A stretch of 64,000 nucleotides of DNA, from assembly GCA_902702965.1 (NCBI GenBank), contig CACRXP010000020.1, forward strand, positions 1,029,978-1,093,977. The letters are read 5' to 3'. The notes beneath the pieces are model-generated. The model had not been told where the DNA came from. It ran no database searches and saw only the letters and a program-made list of their open reading frames with translations. Of this stretch, positions 1 to 10,859 are shown piece by piece. The position numbers and the translations under genes are program-made. This stretch comes from Spirometra erinaceieuropaei (taxonomy: Eukaryota; Platyhelminthes; Cestoda; Diphyllobothriidea; Diphyllobothriidae). Positions within the stretch are counted from its first letter, which is position 1; each line of letters opens with the position of its first letter.

Positions 1-3000
1 AGCGGTTAGAGTCCAGTTGACTCTTTATAAAAAGCAGACTAAATCCCTCTCACCGTACAGCTGGCATGAATTCGAAGTCCACTTGCCTCCATGATGATGT
101 AGTTGCCAGGAAAATGCTCTACACAACCGACATAATCTTCAAAAGTTGAATGACACTTCCACGGTAAGGCAATACTTAAACATTGGGCAGGTAAGTAGAC
201 ACCCAGAGTTCTGGAGTAGTTACACTGAGTCGTGAATACGGACGCCTGAATGTTGCCTCCATGATTAGGAGGGATTAGGGTAAGGAACAGATATTTGAGC
301 CTGCTTGAATTATTTTCTTACAAAATGCCCTTTTAGTATATCAAAACGTGCGTGCTGCGCAAATACGATTTCTTAATTTTTATTTATTTACGAACACCAA
401 ATTTCCCCACCTAAAAGGCCCCTATTATCACCTTTTCCGTCTAAAAGGTAGCCTTGCGCCTTAATTAAGGGGAGTACACATATTTTTTCGGACCCGTATG
501 GGATTAATCGATGACAAGCGTCTGCAACATTAACCACGAAAATCAGTGAAAATGCCTAAAGTCAAGACCAGCACGTGGAGCAGAGCACGAATTACGAAAC
601 TTGGTAAGATGCCGAGGGGGAGGAGAAGGAGGAGGAAGGAGAAGAGGGTATATCACTGAAATAACCTGCTCCACACATTAGCTGCCCTTCACTTAGCCCA
701 CCTTTATACACGAAAGCGGTTACGTTAATTCGCCTGTTTACATAAGACGGCGATAATCGTAGACCGACTCCTAATGTCAGAATTTCGTCAGTGGGCTATA
801 ACTATCAAAGGCGTGAGTCGAAAAGACAACTTTCAGACCTCAAGAACTACACAGGCCTAAACAAAACGAAGTTGTAGAGCGTCGGGTTGATCACTTCTTA
901 TAAACATCGGTTGGCGGCGACGAAGGCTGTGCCACATCAAATGAGATGTAGGAAACGCCAAAAATAAAGTTTTGGCGAAGAGTGCTACCTTGATAAACAG
1001 CAGTCTGTTGATAGGCCCGAAGAGGTCTGCCGAGTGCTGTCTGGCTTGGAAGTAGACAAACTAGTCTCCACTCCTGGATAACTCTATTGGATGAAGGTAG
1101 GTGGTTTTGAGGAACAATGGATTTCAGGACGGGCTTTTGGAACTGAGCCGCCGTTTTTTTCTACTCTCAATTCACATGAGAATTTTTTTAGGTGTACATC
1201 TGTTGGCCAATTTTGCTCATTACTCACTGATGCTTCCCCTCTTTGTTTATCTGAACTACAATAATGAGATCATCTGCACACTACGCTAGCATCGCTTTGG
1301 AGGAATTAAAATCTGACGCCGATTTCGCAACTTGTTTACCGATAATTCTTCATTATGTCGACAGTTGCAGTTTTCGGCCATTAAGTATCGCTTGTGATCT
1401 GATGTTATCTGCTGTGTGCACCGACTGTTATCCACAGTAAATAAAAGCCCTTTCTCGGCTGAAAATTTTGGAATGATACTTCCAAAATAAAACACAGCGA
1501 CTGTCTTCAAGTGTAAACGGTGGCTGACAAAACGAGGAAACACATCTTACAGACCGGATCATGTGGTAGGGAACAGTGTCACAAGCGACCGTTTCACGGA
1601 GACTGGCAACTTTCGCTATATATATATATATATATATATATATTGCTAATAGAGGCTCATATATATATATTATTGCAAACTTGGGACCTTAAGGGGGTTT
1701 GCCGGAGGGTGGATGGATATGTTCACCCTGAAGGCCGAAAAATACCTTCTCCACTAAGTAACCCCATAAAACAATGACCAGTCTAGGCAGGACTTGGCTG
1801 AGATTTTGGACAACCGGAAGACGCGCTCTGGGTCAACTAGCCCGAAATGTGTGCTTTCCTGCGTGAGAACAGAAAGAAAGCAAACGCGCCATCTTGGGTG
1901 GAAGTAAGGGGATTGGTTGCATTACTTTCCTATAATGTATGGCAGCACTGCCTTCGAGTTCGCAAGTCCCCTCAACCCTATTGTCAAAATGAGATAATTG
2001 TTATGCAAGACGTTAATTATCGTAAGTGTTCTGCCTCGAGCATGGGCGTGGAGGGCCGAACAAGGCAGCTGTAGTCTAGCGGGTTGAAAGACAAGCACTG
2101 GTTCAGGTCAGGTTATGAAAACTGACAGTTTGGGACATGGCCTTAAGTCAGTAATCCAGAAACCATGACGACAAATCAAAGATTATTTGCCAACGGAGGA
2201 TTGAAATATGCCGTCTTCTCTGATTACTGGCAAGAAAAACACAAACCAGGCGACTTGAAGACAACGAGGGCCAAGTAACTGGCAGCCCGAGTAGACTAGA
2301 CTGCTGGAAATTAAGTCGTTTTCCCTCTCAGAATTTCTCGAATTAGGACATTAAGAGTAAATTTCATATAAGTCAAGCAGGAGGCTGTTAGACTTAATAT
2401 AAAAATCTAAAAAGACAAGCCCGGCAAACGTACGCTTTCGATTATTCATTAGCACGGAAACGATAGAATTTTTATGTGACGAGATTGTAAGGCAAGCTTT
2501 TTCAATCGGAAGAGGGTACCTATTAACCTAGTCGTAAGTTAACCGGTTAGTCCACAGGCCTCAGATGGCAAAAAGATCTTCGGCGGAAGGTTGCAGCAGA
2601 AGAGGTAGGCATTGCGGTATGAAGAATAAGCAGTCGCGAACGGCATAACGATAAAACCTTCACTCGCTGCAAAGAAGTCGGTGAGACATGGGAATAGGTA
2701 TTCTTCGCAGCAAAGGTAACCTCTCGTTAAATTCCAGGGAGACTAGGATTAGGACTCGGGAATAGGTATCCCCGTGGAAATTAGTGTAAAACCACCTGTC
2801 ATACGGGAAGAAGGGGGCACCTACCCGCGCGTACGACTGGGAATTCATTCACAAACAAATCATAAGCACTAGCGGTATTACTGCATGGGTGGAGGGCTGC
2901 CCGCGGTCTACCAAGGTTTCACATTCCAATCGGCTGCGCTTCACAACCACAAACTAGTCTGCTAGAAAGGTCGGTAAAGACTTCCCACCCTTGAGTTCCG

Positions 3001-3158
3001 CTCATGTGACCACCTGGTGCCAGTCCTGTTCAACGGGTAATGGCTCGATCGATTTTTCAGACGATCGATAGGCAGCAGAGCGCATACTCTCTGGCTCGAT
3101 TTGCGGCAGGCCAATTAGGCAGAAAGGACCCGACCCGACCAGGCAACAATGACGACCA
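1..3158. other. No gene recognised; mostly unique sequence
   Basis: I see no recognisable protein, RNA gene or repeat family here apart from the TA microsatellite listed separately and a purine-rich GA patch near 614-650. The short open frames have no recognisable domain and no convincing splice context. Confidence 0.5.
1616..1643. repeat. (TA)n microsatellite
   Basis: Uninterrupted TA dinucleotide run, with a second shorter AT run about 20 bases downstream (1660-1671). Simple sequence, no coding meaning. Confidence 0.95.
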
Positions 3159-3160
3159 TA

Positions 3161-4147
3161 CAGTGTGTGACCGATCTCATGAAATTTTAGCGAAGCTCTG
3201 AAACGCGTTTCCGATTAGGAAGGACTACTTAAGGGGGGTTGTTATACTGATTATCATGCAGCATAACCCTAAAACATTTCCGACTCGCCAGGATGTCGGC
3301 TTTTGAATGTACTTCTTTTTGACCACTTGCAGAAACCACACTCGGTAAAAAATGACAACTTAAGTGGCTTGCGTTTTTCCTATTGATTTTCGATGGTCTT
3401 ATAAATTCAAATACATTTTATAGAAACCATGCACAAGATATGCCTTCTTTTACTCTTTTGGTAGAAACGCATACTATCTTCATATTTTATGCCCGAAGAA
3501 CGTGTATATTTAGGTTTTAAAAAGTTTCCCAGTTACCGAATAATTTTGAGCCTGATCTGTCATTGTGTTAGCGTTTAGCGATTTCAGTCTACAAGGTGCA
3601 TGCTTTCCGCGTAAGGAAAATCACACATTCTTATATGCCTTTAAAAAGATATTATACAGAGTCCATAAAATTTAACAATGTATGTGGACCATTTTGCACA
3701 TTTCATGAGGAGCATTAATAAACGGACATGTGCGGTCCTGTATGCATGGACATCGCACGGTCTTAAAAATCTCATAATTAAAGACTTTTTTAAAACCTAA
3801 ATACACACTTTGTTCGGGCATAAAATATGAAGACAATGTGAGTTTCTATCAAAGTAGTAAAAGGAAGCATATTTTGTGCATGTTTTCTAAAAACGTATTT
3901 GAATTTATAAGACAATCGAAAATCAATAAGAAAAATGCATGCCACTTAAGTAGTCATTTTTTACCGAGTGTGATCTCTTCAGGAGGTCAAAGAGAAGTGC
4001 ATTCAAAAGCCGACATCCTGGCAAGTCCGAAATGTTATGGCGTTATGCTGCATGATAATCATTATAACAATCCCACTTAAGTAGTCTTTCCTAATCGAAA
4101 CGCGTTTCAGAGCTTCGCTAAAATTTCATTAGATCGGTCACACACTG
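3161..4147. mobile_element. Foldback (long terminal inverted repeat) element, copy 1
   Basis: The left end CAGTGTGTGACCGATCTCAT is matched in reverse complement at the right end (close to 4147), and the similarity continues inward for several hundred bases on both arms, for example CGAAGCTCTGAAACGCGTTT near 3191 and its complement near 4095. The two ends are flanked by TA (3159-3160, 4148-4149), as expected for the TA target duplication of Tc1/mariner-type elements and their MITEs. A central region of roughly 150-250 bases (about 3540-3770) is not palindromic. No transposase frame is present, so the element would be non-autonomous. Two related copies lie at 19.3-20.3 kb and 25.0-26.0 kb. Confidence 0.85.
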
Positions 4148-4149
4148 TA

Positions 4150-7035
4150 CATCTGACGATCGTCATTATCTGTTGTACCCGTAAAACTCCCAAAGACGTA
4201 CTGTTCCAGTGCGGAACTTGCTCTAGCTGTAAACATCATAAGCAAGAATTAACCACTCAAGATCAAATTGTGAAGAGACTGGAAGTAGCGTATTCCCTAT
4301 GACAAGTAGTTTCAGTGAAAATATTGGGTCTACGGATATTCCTAAAGAATTCCCTGACCAATGTAAGTTTCGCAGTAAGATGTGATTACGTAGCCGCACC
4401 TGATGGACACAATGCTGTTTTCCTACTTAATTATTTTGAGTTGGTGTGCTTACGCTGGCATGGTGTTGCTGTGCGTTGTGGTGTGTGTTCTGTTGCCGGC
4501 ATTGTTTCTTTGTTTTAGTGTCTACCTTGTTGGTCCAATGCCAGTGGTTCTTCTTGACTTTCGGCCTGTCGTCTCCTTCTAACTGTCGCGTTGGGTGTTT
4601 TAGGGTTGAAGGTTATGGTTAGAGTTAGAGGTTGGGGCAACTATTTCTCAACCACTCAGAGTACAACCGCGCATTTCCAGTAGCATTTCTTTTGCACATA
4701 ATTATTTGACCTCGTCGTTTGTGCGTTCCCCGGCCCCACCTGTAAAAACCCCTATTGCCACCGCTCCCGTATTACTGGTGGCTGGAGTTTCTTTACATCA
4801 GTTGCGGCTGCATAACCGCATATGACCATATTCGCATCCCAGAGACGTTACTGCGAAAAACGGAAACAATTCCTACACTGAACTGGAGGAACCGGGAGGA
4901 GATGGGGGGATTCCAATCACTCGCCCAGGTGGCTGTGAGACCCGCCGTCGAAACGCCTGTTGGGCGTCTGAAATCAGGCGACTGAGTTCCGAATGGAAAA
5001 TGGACCCCAGACTATCTGAAGCGGTAATGGCAGAGGTGGGGAACCGGAAAACCGGAGACGATGATCGGCAGACACTTGTGTCGGGAATGAGATTATTTTG
5101 CATCACCAGTTGAAAATAGGACAGCACTTAGACTAAAATACTCAGGACACCCAACCGCGAAATATCATCAATGTCTCCCTTAGCGACATGTTGGGCCGCA
5201 CCTGATAGTGAATTGGTTGTCCGTCTGTTCCTTTTTGGAGCAGGACAAAAAAGTATTTTGGAGAAAAGGACTAAGATTTTCTTGGAGAAATGAAGCTGCG
5301 AAGTTAATGGAGGGCAGAAAGCGTGGAAACCAGCCTGTGACGGATGCTGAACACGCAATACCGGATGCAGATCAGAAGGCTGTCTTTAAGACCGATGGGG
5401 GTTTCGAAGGCTGCAAGAGTAGTTGACTGGCATTTACTTTCTTTAATATCCGTTCTGGCAGGCGGAAAACTTGTCGGTTCTGTGTTGCTCATGAGTGAAA
5501 GTATGGAAATCCAGACTGAACGCTCTGATGATAATCTCAAATAAGACAGAGACCGACATATTAGGCTGCAATTCTGAGATGCGTGCCATAAACTCAGCAA
5601 ATTCTTATACATGAGCTTTCTGGTTGCCTGACGAGAGTTCTCTCAGTTACCAACGATGGGGACGCTCGAAAGTGAGTCGGTAATTGATGGCCCATACGTC
5701 TACTTTTTTCTAGTTTTTCTAAACTCATATATACATTGTTATTTTCTCCACAACAAATTGGCTTAAGGTCTAATTCACTTGATAGGAAGACAGATAATCT
5801 AAAAACGAGCAGCAGAAGTAATTGCACTATGCTTTTGCTGATCAAAGTTTGGCAATTCATACTAGTTTAGGACCCACACGGTAGACATGCTGGATTGGGA
5901 TACTCCCCTAATTCTAGGCGGGTCGCTACGTACGTATAGCCAAGAACAGACACACACACACAATACTTGACTACAACAAGGACAGGCGGTACGTTCGCTT
6001 ACGGTCCAAGGAACGCGTGAATATTTAAAACCGTACGCGTCACTGTGCACACCATCAGGCAGCATCAGACGCCGAGCAGCCCCGCTCACTGCTCATAGGG
6101 CGGAGAGCTGAAGCCTGACGGAATAAGTCCTTCCCGTGAGAAGAAGGTGAGGCAGCGAGGAGGTGCACTCTCTCACAGCAGATGAGCGCTCTTCAACCTA
6201 CCGTTATGAAGGCTGCAGGGAGCTGGTAACGATGATCAGACTAAAGCAGCCTTTTGTTAATGTGCCCTGGTGCAGCACTCACTTATACGAGCCTTGACGA
6301 CCCCTCAATGAGCCCTGGAACGTGCGTGGCCCGCGTAGACGCAATGTTACACTTTCTCGACAACTGCACCCACGCCCTCTTCCGGTCGTCTTGATCTTGT
6401 CTTGTCATTGAAATGTAGTGAGCGTAGAAAGAGAGAACAAGGTAGATGCGATGCGAACATGCCTTATTAAAAACAGATGCACGCAGAAATCCCGACTGTG
6501 CTAACCTCGCGATACAGTATTTGACTTCGGCGACCGCGACCGCTGACCTATTGCGTATAATTAAATCATCCTGAATTTCAATATCCCCAGTTGTAAGGAA
6601 TGATGTCCCGCTTAAAGAGAGTGTATTTCCAACTAACTGACAGTTGAGAGTCATTTCAAAAAGACATGAGAGTGGCAAGATAGTCACCAAACTTTGAAGT
6701 TTATTTCTCCTCCGACACGTCATAGACCTAACTCCTGTTCTCTTCGATCGCGAGCGCGCAAAATACTAGGAAGAATTGCCCTGACCCGAGTGCAGGACGC
6801 AAAACGTGTGCTACTTGTTAGACGGAGGCTGCAGGGTAAAGCGGGAGTCAGTCCCACGTTTCAAAACTAGGATAGATCGGAGAAGTTTCTTTCCGTAGGC
6901 ACAACTTAACACCGCAACCCAATTACGGTAATCTTGTTTACTCGAAGACTTGTCAGGGATGAGACAAGGACAATCAAGAGTAGACGAGTAGTATTCAGAC
7001 AGAAGAGAGCAGAAAGCACGTAAACACTAACTCAC
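4150..7035. other. No gene recognised
   Basis: Several frames of 60-146 codons occur on both strands (for example 6283-6723 minus), but none shows a domain I recognise. Because a candidate LDLa gene reads off the minus strand just to the right, downstream exons of that gene may lie in here; I could not identify one with confidence. Confidence 0.4.
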
Positions 7036-7284
7036 ATTCTGGGAGGAGGGAGCTGTTCTCCATGTTTGTGAAGGTAGAGGAGTCCGGTTCTGGTAGCAGA
7101 GGAGCCTTGCAGCCCACTTCGTCCGGTGAATGCTCGGGGTCGTCTAGCCAACAGTCGGGGAAGCCGTCACAGAGCATGGAGGAGCGAATACAGATGCCAC
7201 TTGTCTCGTCCTCTTCCTCTGATTGGTCACCTTCGGCGGCCGCGGGGCTGCACCAAAAGCCGTAGAGATCGCACAACTCACGTT
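7036..7284 (-). CDS. Candidate exon with LDL-receptor class A domain
   Basis: On the minus strand this segment is bounded by a pyrimidine-rich acceptor ending CCATCCAG and a strong donor, GAAT then GTGAGT. In the frame entered two bases into the exon it reads through without a stop and shows the six cysteines of an LDLa repeat: C-x6-C with Phe two residues before the second Cys, then GICIRSSMLCDGFPDC, then DDPEHSPDEVGC with the Ca-binding acidic residues. LDLa domains are extracellular ligand-binding modules in receptors. The loop between cysteines 2 and 3 is unusually long and acidic. The segment after the domain is Ser/Glu rich. The parent protein is unknown; a membrane receptor is the natural guess. 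The exon boundaries are predictions. Confidence 0.55.
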
Positions 7285-7337
7285 CTGGATGGAGAAAACA
7301 AAGGACGGAGGATAGTTGCGGATCAGGAGCCTATCAC

Positions 7338-8010
7338 CTTTTAAATAAATCAGACGATATCCTCCAGAAAAAAGGCAAGCGAGTTTGACCTTGCATCTGA
7401 AGCCCCTTAATTGCACCTCCGTCGCACCGATAAGCGTGAGGAGAAACAAATGAGAAGTGACCATTAGTGTGTGTGGCGAATAACCACAAAGACAAGGAAG
7501 GAGAAAAATAGCCCGTCTCCATAGCCTAACGTCAACCCTACTACCGAACCTCAGACTTGGTGCTCTATCAGTTGATTTTTGCGGCATTAATTATCCTGCA
7601 GCTGGCGATTCAGTGATCTGATTGCATCATCCTCGCTCTCTTGTTACTGGGGTTGCAATCTAGCTCATAATACGGAGGGGGGAGGACGCATGGAATACCA
7701 AAAAAGACATGGGCGAGGAGAACAGTAGTTGCTATTATGCTATAAATCGTTAACCAGCGATATTGCATCTCCTGACCTAAATGGCATGGAGCAATGGTTC
7801 GGATTCTAAAAAGTGAGCATGTTCCACCCTAAGACGGCCATCGCTGTGCAATGATTGTCCGGAAAACGCACGTGTATCTACTGAACACTCATCTGTCTTC
7901 ATTGATATTCTACTTACCTGTTCCACGTGAAAATATCCGAATACAGCTCCTCTAGCTGGACCGTCATCTGGTTCGCAGACTATTATCTCTTCTGAACTTA
8001 GTCTGGCAAT
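7338..8010 (-). CDS. Two candidate upstream exons of the LDLa gene
   Basis: Proposed exons on the minus strand are 8010-7918 and 7416-7338. The first has an acceptor TTTCAG and a textbook donor, CAG followed by GTAAGTAG, and reads with no stop (begins IARLSSEEI, ends FGYFHVEQ). The second follows a pyrimidine tract, reads VQLRGFRCKVKLACLFSGGY and ends AAAAG followed by GTGATAG. Phases agree: exon 1 ends on a codon boundary, exon 2 is 79 bp and ends one base into a codon, and the LDLa exon supplies the remaining two bases. The second intron would then be only 53 bp (7285-7337). The GAG acceptor of the second exon is atypical. No domain is recognised in these two exons. Phase agreement is supportive, not proof. 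Confidence 0.35.
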
Positions 8011-8104
8011 CTGAAATCCAGACTTCTTCACAGAGGGCCTAAGGGTTCCATGTCATCCCCTGCACCTTTTCGCTTCACACCGATGATCTGAGATCGTAGA
8101 GCAA

Positions 8105-8749
8105 ATGGCGATATGGTTGTTGGTTGTATCGTCAAAAATTAGTTTAATGTCCAAGTTTTTAGAAAGCGTTTCGTACACGTCTCACTATGGTGACCGAGAA
8201 ACGGGTTTCTACTCAGTAGTCGAAAAACAGTTTTATGCGACTTCTGATTGCGACCATCTCTCATTCCTAAATTCCTTTCCAATTAGGTTTCTTATTTTCA
8301 TTACTTCATTTTTACTCCCTCATCCAATCGCTTATTCTCCTTTCATGACTAATCCCAAACTTATTTATTACATTCAACGCTTGCGTTCTTATTATGCACC
8401 TCGGTCTTTCGTCTGGCGATTTAAAGATGCCTGTATCCCTCCTCTGTTCTCCTGTCATTCTTTTTCAGTCTTACCGAGGAAGGACATTCACATTACAAGA
8501 CGTGTCCTACGCATACAATCTTCTGCTGTCAATATTTATTATATCTTTCTAGGTATATCTTTAGTAAGATGGCAGTTAACAATAGTGAAGCAAGTAGCTA
8601 ATCGAGTTCCCAATGATAATATCCACCCCTTCACTCAAACTCAAGCGCTGCAAAGTCATTTTGACCAAATAAGCGCTTCTTTCGGCACACCTCCCGTCGT
8701 ACATCAGCATGACAACGATCATCCATATCATCGTTCGCACGACTTCTGA
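8105..8749 (+). CDS. Unrecognised 214-codon open frame
   Basis: This is a long uninterrupted frame starting with ATG, in a pyrimidine-rich stretch. The predicted product is rich in Ser, Phe, Ile and aromatic residues, with a hydrophobic patch around residues 60-75, and shows no domain I recognise. It overlaps no retroelement that I can see. Length alone is the only argument for coding; a chance frame in T/C-rich DNA is at least as likely, since stop codons are purine-containing. Confidence 0.12.
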   Translation: MAIWLLVVSSKISLMSKFLESVSYTSHYGDRETGFYSVVEKQFYATSDCDHLSFLNSFPIRFLIFITSFLLPHPIAYSPFMTNPKLIYYIQRLRSYYAPRSFVWRFKDACIPPLFSCHSFSVLPRKDIHITRRVLRIQSSAVNIYYIFLGISLVRWQLTIVKQVANRVPNDNIHPFTQTQALQSHFDQISASFGTPPVVHQHDNDHPYHRSHDF

Positions 8750-9880
8750 CAGGCAGTGAGAACGAAATCCGAGAATTGGGAATGGGGTTGGGCAACAATA
8801 GGTAGCACGACCCACAACTAATTAGAGCTAGGCTGTCAACCGTGTCATACGTTGAATGGTTGTAGTGGGGGTTTTAAGGATGGGGCAACACACAGGACGG
8901 GAACAAGAAAACGCAAAAAGTAGATAAAATTTTCCGGAGAGTCTTATCGTACGCTGTCATTTTGCAAAGAAATTGAGCACGATAAGTAAAGAGTAAGCAA
9001 AAGGCAATTTTCAAAAGAATGACTGACTTAAATAAAGCGCCGCTGGTAAGTTTATATTTAGTCAGGAAGGGAAGGAAATTCCAAACAATGGGAACGGTGA
9101 ATAATGACCGATATTTACAGTCGCACTAAATCTTAGGATATATTTTTGGAGTTGCCATCTATTTTGGAGTCTTACGCCCTATCGTTACCTGGGTTTGTTA
9201 CCGCGATAGTCATATCGTGTTATGGTAATATTTATTTCTTCCAGTAAGATGACTGGGAACTTTTTGCTGAAATTTGTCAAACGACCGTCTCAAAATAAAG
9301 GTCTCCTCCTATCTAACCGATCAAATCCACCAAGGCCCAATCCAAAAATAACCTATCGCTATATTTAATTTGACGTTCTGTTCAACAAAGGGTTTAAATC
9401 AGCTTAGAAGTTACGGCATGTATTCTCAAAGTTAGCCATATAAAATTGTATGCTGGTTTTCGACTGTGCATCCTCCGAACTAAGCACTGGGTAAAAAAAG
9501 CGACTTGGAATATTGCCCATAGCTAAATGGCAGGTCATATCACAGAAACGACCGGTAGCCCAAAATACCTGGAAATAAACTTCACGATGTGAAATAGCCT
9601 AGGCGCTTGCCCGGAGTTCCGGTCAGACCACAGCCGAATCATTTACACATAGTGACACTGAGTGGTAGTTAGAACGATCCGATTCCGCGACACCATATGA
9701 TTTTAACTTCGTACTTTTAAATGGGCCTTACCACCCCACACGCCAGGCAGTTGTAGCCAAACCAACCCGCTTGATGCAAGTCCACTTGACGGCAGACTTC
9801 ATTTTAACTGCGCACAGTTTGCGTAGTTAGACACCTCCAATTCACTTTACCCCGCCTCGATACCAAAGTCATAGTACGTG
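8750..9880. other. No gene or repeat recognised
   Basis: AT-rich sequence with no recognisable coding frame, repeat family or RNA gene. Confidence 0.5.
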
Positions 9881-9884
9881 CGTG

Positions 9885-10000
9885 TGTGTGTGTGTCCCTA
9901 AAATGGGCCACGCGGGAGATACGCTGGACCAATACAGGGGTTCGGCAAGCGTTGTTGGGGAAAGCGCACCCGTAACAAATGTCAACATTCGGGGCCTGTG
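9885..10000 (+). repeat. Dispersed repeat D, copy 1
   Basis: The stretch around CCTAAAATGGGCCACGCG (about 9897) through GCGCACCCGTAACAAATGTC (about 9965) recurs with small changes at 36775-36885. In both places a copy of repeat A in minus orientation follows directly, so D may be an outer part of the longest form of repeat A. Origin unknown. Confidence 0.6.
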
Positions 10001-10049
10001 GCAGTAGGCCTAGATGCGAGCGCACGCCGTGACAATTGGGATCCGTGCC

Positions 10050-10245
10050 GCGGACCTCTTCTTCTGTTATGTAAAATCCTAGTCAGTGCACGTTGTGAAC
10101 CAGGTGGCGTGGTGGTACGCCTAGGTGCGGTTTTTTATCCGTGTTCACTACCTGCGTCCTCTTCCGTCTCCAGTCTTCTTGACTTGCCCTTGACATTGGG
10201 ACTCGATCACCAGGTCTTTCACACCTCGGGGTTGGGTATGACTGG
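10050..10245 (-). repeat. Dispersed repeat A, partial copy
   Basis: Shares with the other repeat A copies the blocks ACCAGGTGGCGTGGTGGTAC (about 10099) and TCTTCTTGACTTGCCCTTGA (about 10171). I orient repeat A so that forward begins TGACAGTTCGACCGTCG; this copy is reversed and lacks that end. The family is about 500 bp when full length and carries no coding frame of its own that I can identify. Confidence 0.65.
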
Positions 10246-10276
10246 CTGACGACGGCTAATAAGTCAGAAATGGCCA

Positions 10277-10559
10277 TCAAAATCGTCGCCCACGCCCGAA
10301 ACAAAACAGGCCGAGAGATGATTGAAGCCTGGGCCTCTGATGAGAACTCGGTCAATCGATTTATCGATCTGGCGCCGGCATACAGAGACCTGCGTAGTCA
10401 CCACCAATTTTGCGCCGTTGGTCGATGATTGGCCTACATGCCGTATAACTGTCGCTTGTTCTATTGCTGCTACTACCTCTGACGATGGACTTTTGCACGA
10501 GTCCGAAAGCTCAGGACAATAAAAAAAATGTTCGGGTGCTCGACTATTCTTCTTAACTT
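10277..10559 (+). mobile_element. 5'-truncated Penelope-like element inserted in SINE B
   Basis: The first part encodes the carboxy-terminal tail shared by several PLEs in this window, with the signature REMIEAWASDENSVNRFIDL and then YRDLRSH, ending in a TGA stop near 10430. A 3' untranslated segment with a hammerhead-like fold (10476-10515) follows, and then an A-rich stretch. Everything 5' of the tail (reverse transcriptase and GIY-YIG core) is missing, as expected of incomplete reverse transcription. The 7-bp duplication ATGGCCA on both sides marks a discrete insertion. A close relative, with more of the GIY-YIG domain, lies at 18.06-18.55 kb. Confidence 0.75.
10476..10515 (+). ncRNA. Hammerhead ribozyme-like motif in PLE 3' end
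   Basis: The order of elements matches a type I hammerhead: CCT (stem I), CTGACGA (core CUGANGA, 10479-10485), stem II GGACT/AGTCC (10487-10491 with 10500-10504), GAAA (10505-10508), the minimal stem III GC-T-C, then AGG closing stem I. All invariant core bases are present. AGCT at the stem III position is self-complementary, so a full stem III could only form between two molecules. Hammerheads with such tiny stem III are known in Penelope-like elements. Cleavage is predicted after the C at 10512. Activity is untested. Confidence 0.6.
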
Positions 10560-10859
10560 ATGGCCACTCCGGTGTCCCATGTCTTTGTCGGTAATGGCAT
10601 TCTGCCAATATTACGCACCGCTTTGCGGCTGCTGGTTGGGCTCGAGAGAGAGAGAGCCCTAAGGCACAACGGGACGAGAGAGTTCCGTAATAAACGATCG
10701 GTGAGCGCCCCCTCTACCATTTTATCGACTGCACAACTCTTCCAGAGAAACGCAGCAAAACGGCAAAACAGTTCTGCACTGGGAAGAAGAGAATACCAAA
10801 CTATTCTGTACCCTGGGATACGCGATTCCTAAAAATATACCTGAAAAAGTACAAATATG

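Larger units (their letters stand above)
10240..10725 (+). mobile_element. SINE B copy interrupted by a PLE insertion
   Basis: The left part, GACGACGGCTAATAAGTCAG (about 10250), and the right part, from TGTCTTTGTCGGTAATGGCA (about 10578) to GATCGGTGAGCGCCCC (about 10697), are contiguous in the copies at 31.5-31.8 kb and 28.5-28.6 kb. Here they are separated by 283 bases of Penelope-like element, with ATGGCCA at both junctions (10270-10276 and 10560-10566). The SINE therefore predates the insertion. The tRNA-like head seen in the 31.7-kb copy is missing here. Confidence 0.7.

Noticed and set aside
4873..5612. Minus-strand frames of 76-102 codons
   Set aside because: Ser/Ile-rich sequences without recognisable motifs; frames overlap on both strands.
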